From Rhodovibrionaceae bacterium (GTDB lineage Bacteria > Pseudomonadota > Alphaproteobacteria > Kiloniellales > DSM-21159): a stretch of DNA of 37,152 bases. Both the position numbers and the translations under genes were made by a program. A model generated the notes under the pieces. It did no database searches. It was not told the origin of the DNA and saw nothing but the letters and a program-made list of their open reading frames with translations. Positions 37,117-37,152 of the stretch are shown here, one piece after another (position 1 is the stretch's first letter; every line of letters begins with the position of its first letter). The stretch lies in assembly GCA_028279885.1 (NCBI GenBank), contig JANQMX010000063.1:1-37152 (forward strand). Direction: 5' to 3'.

Positions 37117-37152
37117 TGTTTTTGCTTTGTTCGCGTGCTTTCGTGCGCCTTT

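Overview
This window is a GC-rich chromosomal segment of an alphaproteobacterium. The gene content best fits the Rhodospirillales/Kiloniellales side of the class. The evidence is the F1-only ATP synthase operon atpHAGDC (no F0 genes attached) near priA, a type II lumazine synthase under its own FMN riboswitch, a DUF484-xerC pair, a DUF1491 protein, alphaproteobacterial-type Coq7, and a nadABC operon. No 16S rRNA or other decisive marker is present, so the family-level placement is inference.

Layout. 1-600: non-coding DNA with an intact tRNA-Leu(CAA) and a 5' tRNA-Leu fragment beside it. 600-3750: an NTF2-fold protein, a YqaA/DedA-type membrane protein, dsbB-coq7 (overlapping), a strong hairpin terminator, and a periplasmic LapG-like cysteine protease. 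4000-6090: a D-amino-acid dehydrogenase paired with a maleate isomerase/Asp-Glu racemase-fold enzyme. 6300-8100: intracellular PHB depolymerase and two small conserved proteins. 8300-12200: candidate operators, then nadA-nadB-nadC (aspartate to nicotinate mononucleotide), then a highly structured intergenic element. 12230-16740: a DsbA-fold isomerase, cytochrome b561 facing a class II cytochrome c, small envelope proteins and a CPA1 Na+/H+ antiporter.

17035-21425 is a zinc-acquisition locus. zur-znuC diverges from znuA across a Zur-box-like palindrome, and a zevAB-type pair (DUF1007 periplasmic protein plus NicO-family permease) follows. ZnuA carries an unusually long histidine-rich insert, no znuB permease is present, and a 129-bp MITE-like inverted-repeat element sits between znuA and zevB. 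21600-25460: PQQ-type sugar dehydrogenase, an Arg-rich Tat-exported protein, an MFS transporter and a ferritin-like di-iron protein. 25600-30575: atpHAGDC on the minus strand, with a structured leader region. 30870-34433: VOC protein, riboswitch-ribH2 and priA. 34607-37033: transaldolase, DUF484 and xerC, then an IS-end-like tandem repeat at the window edge.

Most of the window is housekeeping DNA. The parts most worth a second look are the znuB-less zinc locus with its His-rich ZnuA, the MITE-like element, the nested-palindrome element after nadC, the multi-half-site operator before nadA, and the tRNA-Leu fragment. I did not find a clearly new multi-gene system.
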